NCBI RefSeq assembly: GCF_002914585.1
Contig: NZ_PDDM01000003.1
Coordinates: forward strand, 124,001 to 188,000
Length of the DNA: 64,000 nucleotides
DNA from: Pseudanabaena sp. BC1403
GTDB lineage: Bacteria; Cyanobacteriota; Cyanobacteriia; Pseudanabaenales; Pseudanabaenaceae
Reading direction: 5' to 3'
Below, in pieces: positions 17,784 to 27,428 of the stretch; the stretch's first letter is position 1; every line of letters starts with the position of its first letter. Position numbers and translations under genes: made by a program. A model generated the notes under the pieces. That model searched no databases and was not told the origin of the DNA. It saw only the letters and a program-made list of their open reading frames with translations.

Positions 17784-19333
17784 TTTGGATCTCTCCTAAA
17801 CGCTAAGGCTATTTTCTCATAGGTTGAGTGATTGCTGTCTTCATTGACGAGACTTGTACTAGCCACGATCGCAGTTTCAGGAACACGAGCGATGATCTGA
17901 ATTGCGCTTACTTCGCTCCAACGCACTAACCAAGATGGTTGCACACCTAAAATCACAATTAATGCAGTCAAAATCAGCGCTGGCAACTGCTCAATACCTG
18001 ACACTTTAGGGTAGTAAGCGGTGTGGTTATCCAATTTGCCAAAACAAGTACGATTGAGGAGAATCACGAAATAAACGGCGGTAAGTCCCGTACCGATAAT
18101 CGAGAAGATTGTGGGGATTGGGAATTTGCTAAAGCTACCTTGAAAAATCAAGAATTCAGAAATGAATCCAACCAACCCAGGAATACCTGCACTTGCCATA
18201 CCGCCTAAGATTAGTAAGGCACTGGTAGAAGGTAAACCGCGTATGGGATTAAGTAAGCCATTTAGAACATCTAGATCTCTTGTGCCGACTTTCTCTTCAA
18301 TCACACCAACTAAATAAAACAGTAGGGCAAGCACTAAGCCATGACTCACCATTTGAATGATCCCACCGACCATACTTAGAGGTGTAGCGGCAGCAGCAGC
18401 GAGGAGAATATAGCTCATATGACCGATGGAGCTATAGGCAACCATGCGTTTGATGTCCTTTTGCGCGATCGCAACCATTGCGCCATAGAGAATTCCTAAG
18501 CCTGCCCAAACTGCAATCCAAGGTGATAGTAAAGCCCAAGCATCGGGGAATAAACCTACACAAAAGCGAAACAAACCGTAGGTTCCTAATTTGGCAACAA
18601 TACCTCCGAGCATCATTACCGTTGGGGTTGTCGATTCTACATAGGCATCTGGGAGCCATGTGTGGAATGGTACGAAAGGAGCTTTAATCGTAAAGCCGAG
18701 TAGCAATACAACTAGGAGCGTGACTTGAATCTCAATCGGTAATGACAGAGTTTGTAATGTCGCATAGTCAAAAACTGGAGTAGGATTGGCAGTTAGCCAT
18801 CCTAAAGCTAGGAATCCAACTAAAACGAGAATTCCTGAAATAGCAGTGAAGATCAAGAACTTCATCGCTGCGTAACTACGTTGTCCACCACCCCAAACAG
18901 CGATGACTAAATAGAGAGGAATTAACTCTATTTCATAAAACAGCACAAACAGCAGCGTATTGGTCGAGAGAATTGCTCCGCTTACACCTGCATGAATTAA
19001 TAGCATTAATACATGGAATAGTGTATTGCGTTCTTTGATCTGCCGATCGCAAAAACAAACGATCAACCAAGTGAGCAATCCATTCAAAACCACTAGTGGC
19101 AAAGATAGCCCATCAACGCCAAGGCTGTAGTTTAAGCCAAGATTTTCAAGCCAAGGTAAATTTTCTGTTAATTGGAAAGAAGAAATCTTGATGTCAAATT
19201 GACGCAAGAGAATGAAATCAAGAATTAAGATCGCCGTCGCAACAATTGCCGATCCTTTTTTGACTTGAGTTTGTGGAAGAAAGGCGATCGCTAAAGCCCC
19301 GATCACAGGCAACCAAATTAGAGCGCTGAGCAT
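17780..19333 (-). CDS. ndhD3: NAD(P)H-quinone oxidoreductase chain 4 (NdhD3)
   Basis: 517 residues, ~13-14 membrane segments. Proton-pumping antiporter-like subunit. Typical blocks: ALIWLPVIGAL at the start, LIPLYLVIAVWGG with the conserved membrane glutamate in FYEIELIPLYL, HTWLPDAYVESTTP, and KRMVAYSSIGHMSY. The D3 assignment rests on operon context with ndhF3, cupA and cupS. It follows ndhF3 by 14 bp and overlaps the Uma2 gene by 4 bp, so the set is very probably co-transcribed and induced by low CO2 (known for the system). Confidence 0.93.
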   Translation of the reverse strand: MLSALIWLPVIGALAIAFLPQTQVKKGSAIVATAILILDFILLRQFDIKISSFQLTENLPWLENLGLNYSLGVDGLSLPLVVLNGLLTWLIVCFCDRQIKERNTLFHVLMLLIHAGVSGAILSTNTLLFVLFYEIELIPLYLVIAVWGGGQRSYAAMKFLIFTAISGILVLVGFLALGWLTANPTPVFDYATLQTLSLPIEIQVTLLVVLLLGFTIKAPFVPFHTWLPDAYVESTTPTVMMLGGIVAKLGTYGLFRFCVGLFPDAWALLSPWIAVWAGLGILYGAMVAIAQKDIKRMVAYSSIGHMSYILLAAAAATPLSMVGGIIQMVSHGLVLALLFYLVGVIEEKVGTRDLDVLNGLLNPIRGLPSTSALLILGGMASAGIPGLVGFISEFLIFQGSFSKFPIPTIFSIIGTGLTAVYFVILLNRTCFGKLDNHTAYYPKVSGIEQLPALILTALIVILGVQPSWLVRWSEVSAIQIIARVPETAIVASTSLVNEDSNHSTYEKIALAFRRDPK

Positions 19334-19347
19334 AGTGTTATTCCAGA

Positions 19348-21183
19348 TTAAAGAGTCCGATTGAACAGTAATAAAAGTAGAACTCCAATGCCGACCATAA
19401 TCGTCAGTGTATAGAGCTGCAACTGACCAAAAGTGCTGTAGCGGAGATTTTGACCACTAAATAGAGTCGCTAATCCAAAGAAGTTACCTACACCATCGAC
19501 AAAAAAGCGATCGAACCAGTACATCGCTTTTGACACACCATCTACTAGTCCGACAATCGTGACCTTGTAGAGTTTTGGCGTGTAGAAATCATTGGCAAAG
19601 AAATTCTGTAAGCCTAGCCAAGGTAAAGTTACAGGCTTAGGTACTTGCTGATTGAGATAGAGATAGCCACCTGTAGCAAGACCAGCAACACTTGAGCCGC
19701 CTAGAAGAAGTGCATCAGGACTAAGTATCAGATTCCAGTCAGGGATAACTCCCCAAGCCGTAAGCATTTGTGGAACATGCAATACTACACCTGCCATTAC
19801 AGTCATTGGTAAGACAATCAGCCATAGAGGTTCTACGGATCTTTCGGTCATCTGCTTGGGTTTACCACCCCAAATCAGCCCGAATACACGCATAAGACTG
19901 AATGCCATCAAGCCATTAATCAATAACAGCAATTCCGCTAAAGCGGGATTTTCTTGCCAGAGATAGGAGAGCAAATCAACCATAGCCAAGAATCCACCCA
20001 ATGGCGGAAATCCAATCAATCCGATCGCACCCACTAAAAAGCAGATTCCCGAAATCGGACGGCGGCTCCATAGGCCACCCATCAGAGTTAGATCTTGACT
20101 AATGTTGTTGGAAATAATGCTACCTACTGACATTAGTAAGAGCGCGATCGCTAGAGCATGGGACAAAATCAAAATATAGGCACTATGAGTATCGCCAGTA
20201 CCAACGGAGATAAAGATTAGCCCCATAAAGGCACTGGTTAGATATGACAGAGAGCGTTTCACATCTATCTGTCCAATCGCAATTAGCGTTGCACCTAATG
20301 CTGTTGCCGCACCAACGGCAATGATCGCCTGCTGTGTAAATGGTGAAAGCGCAAAAAGAGGCTGTAATTTGATCAGTACCCAAGCACCCGTAGCGACAAC
20401 TACCGAGTTACGCAGCACAGTACTTGGTAAGGGGCCTTCCATCGCCTCATCTAGCCAAAGGTGCAAAGGGAATTGAGCGCATTTCCCCATGGGACCAACC
20501 ATCAGAGCTAGGGTGACCAAGGTTATAGTCGTTGGGTTAACATCAGTATTCTTAGCCCATTCCGCTAGCTCAGTAAAATTCCAAGATCCAGCTAAGGGCA
20601 GTAAACCAACTACGCCCACCAATAAAAATAAATCTCCAACTCGCTTAGTCAAAAATGCATCTCGCGCCCCAGTTACTACCAGCGATTGGTTGTACCAAAT
20701 TCCGACAAGCAGGTAAGTTCCAAGGGTCAAAATTTCGAGAATGACATAGCTAAAAAATAAGGAATCACATAGAACCAAGGAACACATCCCTGCTTCAAAA
20801 AGTGCTAGTAGCGCATAAAAGCGACCCCAGCCCCAATCCATTTCCATGTAACCGACTGCATAAATCTCGGCGAGCAGGTTAATCCCAGTGACCAAGATGA
20901 TCGCGCCAATAGTTATTTCTGAAACCTGTAGGTCGATTGTAAAGTCTAGTCCTCCGACCGTGAGCCAGGGAAAAGATAATAAATGTGCTGGCTGTCCCCA
21001 AGCTACAGTCAAAGCGACGATCGCATGAACTAATGAGCAGAAAGTCATGAAAATATTGATGTAGCCTGCTGGTCTGGGTCCCGTTTTGCGCGTGATGCTA
21101 GGAAACCAGATGATCGATAGCATTGCTCCTATCAGGGAATAGCAGGGAATCAGCCAGATCGTGTCCAGCCAGTTATTTATCAT
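19348..21183 (-). CDS. ndhF3: NAD(P)H-quinone oxidoreductase chain 5 (NdhF3)
   Basis: 611 residues, multi-pass. First gene of the NDH-1MS operon. Conserved parts: VILEILTLGTYLLVGIWYN, FPLHLWLDEAMEGPLPSTVL, KRSLSYLTSAFMGL, and a long C-terminal region with FFANDFYTPKLYKV, typical of NdhF rather than NdhD. Together with NdhD3 and CupA/S it makes the distal part of the inducible CO2-uptake complex. The upstream ~400 bp (21184-21597) should hold its promoter and any CcmR/NdhR site, but no site could be assigned with confidence, and no ccmR-like gene is adjacent. Confidence 0.93.
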   Translation of the reverse strand: MINNWLDTIWLIPCYSLIGAMLSIIWFPSITRKTGPRPAGYINIFMTFCSLVHAIVALTVAWGQPAHLLSFPWLTVGGLDFTIDLQVSEITIGAIILVTGINLLAEIYAVGYMEMDWGWGRFYALLALFEAGMCSLVLCDSLFFSYVILEILTLGTYLLVGIWYNQSLVVTGARDAFLTKRVGDLFLLVGVVGLLPLAGSWNFTELAEWAKNTDVNPTTITLVTLALMVGPMGKCAQFPLHLWLDEAMEGPLPSTVLRNSVVVATGAWVLIKLQPLFALSPFTQQAIIAVGAATALGATLIAIGQIDVKRSLSYLTSAFMGLIFISVGTGDTHSAYILILSHALAIALLLMSVGSIISNNISQDLTLMGGLWSRRPISGICFLVGAIGLIGFPPLGGFLAMVDLLSYLWQENPALAELLLLINGLMAFSLMRVFGLIWGGKPKQMTERSVEPLWLIVLPMTVMAGVVLHVPQMLTAWGVIPDWNLILSPDALLLGGSSVAGLATGGYLYLNQQVPKPVTLPWLGLQNFFANDFYTPKLYKVTIVGLVDGVSKAMYWFDRFFVDGVGNFFGLATLFSGQNLRYSTFGQLQLYTLTIMVGIGVLLLLLFNRTL

Positions 21184-21385
21184 ATTAAGTCTATCTATTT
21201 ACAAAAGATCATAATTAAATTTCTATGATTATTGCAAAGATATCTCTAAATGAAAATAGGGGCAACCATCAGTCTTTATCTATGGTTATTATAAGATAAT
21301 TCTAAAATGCAAAAATTGTGTTGCCAAATCCAAAACTTTAATTAGGACTTATAGCAATGTAGAGCTTGCTGAATGGCTCCACAAC

Positions 21386-21550
21386 ATGGCAGACTTCTCA
21401 AATCGTGACTTCATTGATTTTGATGGGAAACGATTCTGGAAGAAGTTTGAGCAGCTTCAAGCAATTCATCCCGAATTTGGTCATTACCGCAATTTGTTTG
21501 AATCCTCCTTGAAAGAATCCATTACCAGTTCATCTACCAATGCTTCATAA
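21386..21550 (+). pseudogene. Possible remnant ORF (54 aa) upstream of ndhF3
   Basis: An ATG-started frame (MADFSNRDFIDFDGK...) continues upstream in frame without an ATG (…NVELAEWLHN) and ends at TAA 21548. The composition looks protein-like, so it may be the tail of a lost gene. No ribosome site was seen. The remainder of 21184-21597 is AT-rich and holds nothing else recognised. Confidence 0.25.
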
Positions 21551-21597
21551 ACCCACCTCTTAAAGCTAAGCCACCCCCAAAATCACTGAAAGCACCT

Positions 21598-21906
21598 TTA
21601 CTCAGCTTCGAGAGGAGCCATCGTTAAACCTGCTTGCTTCAGTTGAGCATGATAAAGCTCCGCTTGCTCCATTGGTCCCACCCAGACGATCGCTAGACCT
21701 TCAAAATGTACTTGATTGGTCAACTCCCAAGCCATCTCTTCAGTCATGTTTGGAATATATTTCATCAAGCATTCAGAAACATGCTCAAAGGTATTGAAAT
21801 CATCGTTTAACACAATGACCTTATATTTAGGGTAAGGCTTGCGTACTATCTCCTTCACAGTATCTTTAACTTTTTCAGGGGTTTGAACAGCAGCAAATAT
21901 AGCCAT
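21598..21906 (-). CDS. clpS: ClpS adaptor protein
   Basis: 102 residues. Adaptor that binds the ClpC/ClpA N-domain and delivers N-degron substrates to ClpP. Core motif YKVIVLNDDFNTFEHV supplies the acidic Asn-Asp-Asp pocket residues; HFEGLAIVWVGPMEQAELYHAQL is the typical second half. The N-terminal tail is somewhat long. Single gene, divergent from ldpA, with a 24-bp palindrome between them. Confidence 0.93.
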   Translation of the reverse strand: MAIFAAVQTPEKVKDTVKEIVRKPYPKYKVIVLNDDFNTFEHVSECLMKYIPNMTEEMAWELTNQVHFEGLAIVWVGPMEQAELYHAQLKQAGLTMAPLEAE

Positions 21907-21968
21907 AATTTCAACTCATGCTTTACATCCTGCATTATCGCAAAAAGCGATCGTAGTTGTGTATTTTC

Positions 21969-22019
21969 AAACCTAAACGAGAGGGGCTGCGCTTTGCGCA
22001 GCCCCTCTCGTTTAGGTTT
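21969..22019. repeat. 24-bp perfect palindrome between clpS and ldpA
   Basis: Arms AAACCTAAACGAGAGGGG...GCGC and complement, loop TTT. It lies between divergent 5' ends. Confidence 0.9.
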
Positions 22020-22135
22020 TGGGGCACTTGCACTGCGATAGCAATAACCAGCAATGGTTTTAAAAACGCCAAATGGCTTAAGCATTTTCTGTTTTGGTAT
22101 TAGCTACAGCGTGGCAACCACGATAATATAGAAAT

Positions 22136-23188
22136 ATGGAACTTGAAGCTCTCCGATCGCACCAGTGGTTTAAGCTCATTTGTGGTGCGAGTTACCAACA
22201 TTTACCCGCAATTCGCAATCTGGCGATGATTTATACATTGGCAGGAGCTGATTGTATTGATATGGCTCCCGATCCAGCCACAATCGCTGCCGCCAGAGAA
22301 GGAATTGCCGCTGCGATTAAGTTAGAGCCAACCGCGATCGCGCCTTTAGTAATGGTCAGCTTTAATGATGGCGAAGACCCACATTTTCGGAAAGCATTTT
22401 TTGATCCTGAGCTTTGTCCAAGTGATTGCAGCCGTCCATGTGAAAAAGTGTGCCCCACCACAGCAATAAAGTTTAGTAATGATTACAATGGGATCATGCC
22501 AAATCTTTGTTATGGGTGCGGTCGTTGCTTACCGCTATGTCCAGTGCAGATTATTCATACCCGCGAACAGGTTTATGTCCCTGAGAATATTTTTGATGAA
22601 GTACTTAACCAGTCAGTTAATGCGATCGAAATTCATACACAACCCAATCGCACCAAAGAATTTGCCGCGTTTTGGCAGCGCTTGAGTCCGATTATCCCCA
22701 AGCTCAAGCTAGTAGCCGTCAGCTTCCCAGATTGTGAAGATCTACGTGATTACCTCATGTCTTTGCTCGAAGGTATGAACCCCAAGCCGCGATCGCTGAT
22801 TTGGCAAACCGATGGCAGACCAATGAGTGGCGATATCGGGGATGGCGCAACTAGAGCAGCTTTGCAACTAGGGCAGAAAGTGCTGGATTTTCAGTTACCC
22901 CTTGGCTTTGTGCAACTGGCTGGTGGTACAAATGCGAGTACTGTACCGAAGCTGCGCCAAGCAAACATCCCAGTAGCTGGCGTAGCCTATGGCAGCTATG
23001 CTCGTAAAATCGTGATGGATTTTCTAGAAGGTCTGGGAGAAGAAATACCCGATCGCCTCGAAGATCGTCCTTGTTTACTCTGGCAAGCTGTTGCGATCGC
23101 CCGTCAATTAGTTTCGCAAATCAAAGATCGATCCCCCCTAGCCCCCCTTAAAAAGGGAAAAGAAAAAGAAGAAAGTTCTCCTTCTTAA
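22136..23188 (+). CDS. ldpA: LdpA, iron-sulfur light-dependent period protein
   Basis: 350 residues. Redox-sensing Fe-S protein that feeds light/redox input to the cyanobacterial clock. Two 4Fe-4S motifs are visible: Cys94, 98, 102, 106 and Cys125, 128, 131, 135. The C-terminal LdpA domain includes LQLAGGTN-like FVQLAGGTN and VAGVAYGSYARK. The last ~17 residues (RSPLAPLKKGKEKEE...) come from a repeat element starting at 23130, so the native end is probably lost or extended. The Ycf45-like gene follows by ~100 bp on the same strand. Confidence 0.92.
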   Translation: MELEALRSHQWFKLICGASYQHLPAIRNLAMIYTLAGADCIDMAPDPATIAAAREGIAAAIKLEPTAIAPLVMVSFNDGEDPHFRKAFFDPELCPSDCSRPCEKVCPTTAIKFSNDYNGIMPNLCYGCGRCLPLCPVQIIHTREQVYVPENIFDEVLNQSVNAIEIHTQPNRTKEFAAFWQRLSPIIPKLKLVAVSFPDCEDLRDYLMSLLEGMNPKPRSLIWQTDGRPMSGDIGDGATRAALQLGQKVLDFQLPLGFVQLAGGTNASTVPKLRQANIPVAGVAYGSYARKIVMDFLEGLGEEIPDRLEDRPCLLWQAVAIARQLVSQIKDRSPLAPLKKGKEKEESSPS

Positions 23189-23233
23189 GGAGAACTTTCT
23201 TCTCCCCTCTTTCTTAAGGGGGGCGGGGGATCT
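23130..23233 (+). repeat. C-tract/G-tract inverted repeat covering the ldpA 3' end
   Basis: Starts GATCCCCCCTAGCCCCCCTTAA (23130-23151) and ends with TTAAGGGGGGCGGGGGATCT (23214-23233); inside is a hairpin with 14-bp arms GAAGAAAGTTCTCC (23168-23202). Same family and reading frame as 3002-3102. Confidence 0.85.
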
Positions 23234-23289
23234 AAATCTACGCTTATAGCTCAAACTTAAAACCTAACTGTAAAACCTTAAAAAGCCTA

Positions 23290-25032
23290 ATGGACTCCAT
23301 CCGCAAGCAAGTTACAGACAACCTCGATCAACTTCTAGATATTTTGCCTCCACGCATTAAAAGCAGCATTGAACTCTGCGGCGGGTTAGAACAACTTGTC
23401 GAAATTGTGATGGACTTAGGCAGGTTGCCAGAAGCGCGTTATTTTGACAGCACCAAATATCTAACCGATGACCCGATTACCAAAGAAGATTTGGCGCTTT
23501 GTGTCAAGCAAGTTGGCGAGTTTGGCGGCGATAACCGCGCAGGTATCGAACGCACACTCCACCGTATCAGTGCCATCCGCAACCGCAAAGGCGAAATCAT
23601 CGGGCTAACCTGTCGGGTTGGTCGAGCTGTCTATGGCACGATCGCTATGATTCGTGACTTAGTTGAAACAGGTAAATCGATTTTGCTGCTGGGCAAACCT
23701 GGGATGGGCAAAACTACGGCTCTGCGTGAAATTGCCCGTGTGCTTGCCGATGACCTGAATAAGCGCGTCGTCATTATTGACTCATCCAACGAAATTGCTG
23801 GCGATGGTGATATTCCGCATCCTGCGATCGGACGCGCCCGTAGAATGCAAGTATCTCAGCCTGAATTGCAACACCAAGTGATGATCGAGGCGGTGGAAAA
23901 CCATATGCCTGAAGTAATCGTCATCGATGAGATTGGTACTGAACTCGAAGCATTAGCAGCAAGAACGATCGCAGAAAGAGGTGTGCAACTAGTTGGCACA
24001 GCTCACGGTAATCAACTCGCCAATTTAATTAAAAACCCTACCCTCTCGGACTTGATCGGCGGCATTCAATCTGTCACCCTCGGCGATGAAGAAATGCGGC
24101 GGCGCGGCTTGCCTCAAAAGAGTATTTTAGAGCGCAAAGCCCAGCCAACTTTCGATATTGCTGTAGAAATGTGGGAGCGCTATCGTTGGGCAGTTCATGA
24201 CGATGTAGCGGGAACCATTGATATGCTCTTGCGCGATCGCGATCCAGGTCGTCAAATTCGGGCAGTCAGTGATGCAGGCGAAGTGACTACTACCGAAGAA
24301 AAGCCAAAAAATCCTGAAGTGATGCGAAATCCTGCGGTCAAAGGTTGGCGAGCCACAGGCAAGATCAAGCCCATTCCCCTCGATCCACAAGTACAAATGC
24401 GATCGGAATTAGCTGATCTGTCTAGCAAGATTAGTAATTCGACCGTAGCCGAACCAAATGAATCTGGCGACGAAGATGAAGAAGAATTTGGCGATATGTC
24501 TTCCTATGTTGCCATGCGAGAGCGTTTTGGAACGCTGAATGTCTATCTCTATGGAGTCAGCCGCCATCAAACTGAACAGGTGGTGCAATCGATCAATTTA
24601 CCGATTGAGATTACCAAGGATCTTGATGAAGCAGATATCGTGCTAGCTTTGCGATCGCAGATTCGCACTAGCTCCAAAGTCCGTCAAGTGGCAGAAGCGC
24701 GGCAGATTCCCATTCATGCGATCAAAACTAGTACATTGCCACAAATTACTCGCGCCTTACGCAGGATTTTGCATATTGATGAAAGTCCTGCGGATACGAT
24801 TAGCGACTTGAATATGTTCGCCTATGGCGACTCTGAGGATGAAATCGAAGCCCTCGAAGAGACAAGGCTAGCCGTTGAGCAGATCGTGATTCCTAAGAGT
24901 CAGCCCGTCGAGTTATTGCCCCGTTCATCGATTATTCGTCGGATGCAGCACGAACTAGTTGAACATTATCAACTGCGATCCGAAAGCTACGGCTCGGAGC
25001 CAAACCGACGTTTACGCATTTTCCCTAATTAG
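23290..25032 (+). CDS. Ycf45-like R3H-domain AAA ATPase
   Basis: 580 residues. RecA/AAA-type P-loop GKPGMGKTT (135-143), Walker B VIVIDEIGTE, and GRARRM/ERGVQLVGTAHG blocks, as in plastid Ycf45 and the SpoIIIAA-type ATPases. A ~120-residue acidic linker follows (GDEDEEEFGD). The C-terminus carries an R3H nucleic-acid-binding motif (HELVEHYQLRSESYG). Likely an RNA- or single-strand-DNA-associated ATPase; precise function unknown. Downstream of ldpA, possibly co-transcribed. Confidence 0.88.
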   Translation: MDSIRKQVTDNLDQLLDILPPRIKSSIELCGGLEQLVEIVMDLGRLPEARYFDSTKYLTDDPITKEDLALCVKQVGEFGGDNRAGIERTLHRISAIRNRKGEIIGLTCRVGRAVYGTIAMIRDLVETGKSILLLGKPGMGKTTALREIARVLADDLNKRVVIIDSSNEIAGDGDIPHPAIGRARRMQVSQPELQHQVMIEAVENHMPEVIVIDEIGTELEALAARTIAERGVQLVGTAHGNQLANLIKNPTLSDLIGGIQSVTLGDEEMRRRGLPQKSILERKAQPTFDIAVEMWERYRWAVHDDVAGTIDMLLRDRDPGRQIRAVSDAGEVTTTEEKPKNPEVMRNPAVKGWRATGKIKPIPLDPQVQMRSELADLSSKISNSTVAEPNESGDEDEEEFGDMSSYVAMRERFGTLNVYLYGVSRHQTEQVVQSINLPIEITKDLDEADIVLALRSQIRTSSKVRQVAEARQIPIHAIKTSTLPQITRALRRILHIDESPADTISDLNMFAYGDSEDEIEALEETRLAVEQIVIPKSQPVELLPRSSIIRRMQHELVEHYQLRSESYGSEPNRRLRIFPN

Positions 25033-25061
25033 GAAATTTCCAAGAGAACGTATAGCTATTG

Positions 25062-25127
25062 TGTAGGGGCAGGTTTTGGAATAACGCTATGGAGAAACCA
25101 TTAACTTGTGGCTAAGCCTACCCCTAC
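25062..25127. repeat. Inverted repeat of the TGTAGGGGCAGG type
   Basis: Left arm TGTAGGGGCAGGTTT (25062-25076), right arm AAGCCTACCCCTACA (25113-25127), two mismatches. A common cyanobacterial intergenic repeat type. Confidence 0.7.
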
Positions 25128-25195
25128 AGGCTGGCTGCACCAATCACTATCTATCATACAAACAAGCATAATTAAGCTCCAATTGAACTCTCACA

Positions 25196-26998
25196 ATGGC
25201 TAAACGCAAGCGTTCTAATTCTCGCCCAGCAACTCAGCCACCTGTCACCAAAGAACCTCTCACGACTCAAAACCATGAGCACGATGAGCTGTGGCGACAA
25301 AGGCAATGGGTGAAGTTGTTTGCCGAAGTTACACTTAAAATCCGTCAGTCGTTGCAGTTCAAGGAAATCTTGCGGGCAACAGTAACAGAAGTACAGCGAA
25401 TTTTGCAGGCTGATCGTGTACTCATTTATCAAGTTTTACCCAATGGCACAGGACGCGCCATTAGCGAAGCAGTTCTACCCGACTACCCCAAGATTCTCGA
25501 TTTAGAATTTCCTGAAGAAGTCTTTCCAACTGAATATCAACAACTTTATGCTGAAGGACGAGTAAGGGCGATCGCAGATGTACATGATCCAAAGGCAGGA
25601 TTATCAGAATGCTTAATAGAGTTTATTAATCAGTTTCATATCAAAGCCAAGTTGATTGTGCCAATTCTGCAAAATTTTAATTCCCATCAACAAAATGAAG
25701 CGCTTGCGCCTAACCAATTATGGGGATTAGTGATTGCTCACCATTGCGATCGACCTCACCATTGGGACGATTTTGAATTGGAGCTAATGCAACAACTTGC
25801 AGATCAGATCAGCATTGCCTTGGCTCAGGCACAGTTATTAGAACATTTAGAAGAAATAGTCGAAGTTCGCACTGCCGAATTGCAAGAAGTCAACCGTAGT
25901 CTTCAGCAGGAAATCAATGATCGGATGCAAGCTGAAGCCGCATTAAGACGAAGCGAAGAGCAGTTGCGCCTAATCACCAATGCTCTACCAGTGCTAATTG
26001 CCTATGTCGATCAACATCAACGCTATCGATTTAATAACAAAGCCTATGAAGACTGGCTAGGTCAATCACCAGACGATATTTATGGCAGTAAGATCAAAAC
26101 CGTTTGGGGTATCGAATGCTATGAACGAATGAAAGTCTATGTAAAGTTAGCTCTAATGGGTCAGGCAATTACCTACGAAAATGAAATCACTTTAAAAGAT
26201 GGTCTTCCCTGTTCAGTCAATGTTACCTATATTCCCCATCTGGATGAACAGAAAAAAGTCATCGGGTTCTTTGCGCTGACGAGTGACATTAGCGATCGCA
26301 AAGCGATCGAGCGCATGAAAGACGAGTTTATCGCTGTGGTCAGCCATGAATTACGCACGCCCTTAACATCTCTGCATAGTGCTTTAAAAATTTTGGCGAC
26401 GGGACGCTTAGGAAGTCTGTCTAGGGATGGCAAACAAATGCTAGAGATCGCTGATGACAATACAGAGAGGTTGGTACGTTTAGTCAATAATGTCCTCGAT
26501 TTGCAGCGGATTGAGTCAGGGGAAGTGAAAATGGAAAAGCAGATCTGCAATGTCTCGGCTTTAATGATCCAAGCAACGGAATCTATGCAACCAATGGCTC
26601 AACAGCAGGGTGTCGTTTTGGCAGTAAAGCCAATTGATATCAAGATTTTAGTTGATTCAGATTACATTGTTCAAGCTCTTACCAATCTCCTCAGCAATGC
26701 GATCAAGTTCTCAACAACTGATGGCACGGTTTGGCTAACCGCAGAGAGCAAATCGAATACAGAAGTACTATTTTCAGTTCGCGATCAAGGGCAAGGAATT
26801 CCATCGGATAAGCTAGAAAGCATTTTTGAAAGATTCCAGCAAGTGGATTCCTCAGATTCAAGGCGCAAGGGCGGAACGGGGTTAGGACTGACCATCTGCC
26901 GAAAGATCATTGAACAACATGAGGGCAAAATCTGGGCAGAAAGTACTCTCGGGGAAGGTAGTACTTTTTCGTTTACATTGCCATTATTGACCATATAA
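25196..26998 (+). CDS. GAF-PAS sensor histidine kinase
   Basis: 600 residues: GAF (~45-215), coiled linker, PAS (~250-375), HisKA with His384 in VSHELRTP, and HATPase_c (NLLSNAIKF; DQGQGI; GGTGLGLTICR). The GAF resembles bilin-binding GAF domains of phytochromes and cyanobacteriochromes: Cys139 sits exactly where the chromophore cysteine should be, with the downstream IKAKLIVPI, and the closing LWGLVIAHHC block is typical. However, the residue after the cysteine is Leu, not the usual His, so bilin binding is uncertain. No membrane segments. A response regulator follows ~430 bp downstream and may be its partner. Confidence 0.9.
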   Translation: MAKRKRSNSRPATQPPVTKEPLTTQNHEHDELWRQRQWVKLFAEVTLKIRQSLQFKEILRATVTEVQRILQADRVLIYQVLPNGTGRAISEAVLPDYPKILDLEFPEEVFPTEYQQLYAEGRVRAIADVHDPKAGLSECLIEFINQFHIKAKLIVPILQNFNSHQQNEALAPNQLWGLVIAHHCDRPHHWDDFELELMQQLADQISIALAQAQLLEHLEEIVEVRTAELQEVNRSLQQEINDRMQAEAALRRSEEQLRLITNALPVLIAYVDQHQRYRFNNKAYEDWLGQSPDDIYGSKIKTVWGIECYERMKVYVKLALMGQAITYENEITLKDGLPCSVNVTYIPHLDEQKKVIGFFALTSDISDRKAIERMKDEFIAVVSHELRTPLTSLHSALKILATGRLGSLSRDGKQMLEIADDNTERLVRLVNNVLDLQRIESGEVKMEKQICNVSALMIQATESMQPMAQQQGVVLAVKPIDIKILVDSDYIVQALTNLLSNAIKFSTTDGTVWLTAESKSNTEVLFSVRDQGQGIPSDKLESIFERFQQVDSSDSRRKGGTGLGLTICRKIIEQHEGKIWAESTLGEGSTFSFTLPLLTI

Positions 26999-27060
26999 AC
27001 GAACTATTTACGCCCAACCAACCTCATTCACCATAAGTAGCTAGGCATAATTAATTACAT

Positions 27061-27113
27061 ACCCAAACCCTTAAAGTTGAGCCCCTGCGGGGCTCAACTT
27101 TAAGGGTTTGGGT
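27061..27113. repeat. 25-bp perfect palindrome
   Basis: Arms beginning ACCCAAACCCTTAAAG, loop TGC, after the kinase gene. Confidence 0.9.
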
Positions 27114-27271
27114 AATTTGCACAAGTACTTATTCACCATATACGAGTCTTTATAAAACTTTGGGCGCACAACTATGATCATTTGCGATCGCAACTGTATC
27201 CCCTGATGGCTTAATCAAAAATAATCCTTCCGATACTGTCTATAGCAAAAAAGAGTTAGCTAGTACAAACC

Positions 27272-27324
27272 AAAACCAGAAGATGAGTGGCGGCGCGAAG
27301 CGTCGCCACTCATCTTCTGGTTTT
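27272..27324. repeat. 25-bp palindrome (one mismatch)
   Basis: Arms beginning AAAACCAGAAGATG with core GGCGC-GAA-GCGTC. Followed by GGTTTTATGTCCTA, a flank shared with the palindrome at 48357-48411. The rest of 26999-27428 holds no ORF. Confidence 0.9.
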
Positions 27325-27428
27325 ATGTCCTAAGCAAAGCTTACATTGCTATACACATCCGCCCTGATGGCACAAAAAGCACAAATGGATTCATAATGAA
27401 AATTACTGTTTATAGCTAACAGAGTGTC

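Noticed and set aside
17780-21183. Standard housekeeping NDH-1 (ndhD1/F1) genes
   Set aside because: The company of cupA and a fasciclin cupS gene indicates the low-CO2 NDH-1MS set.
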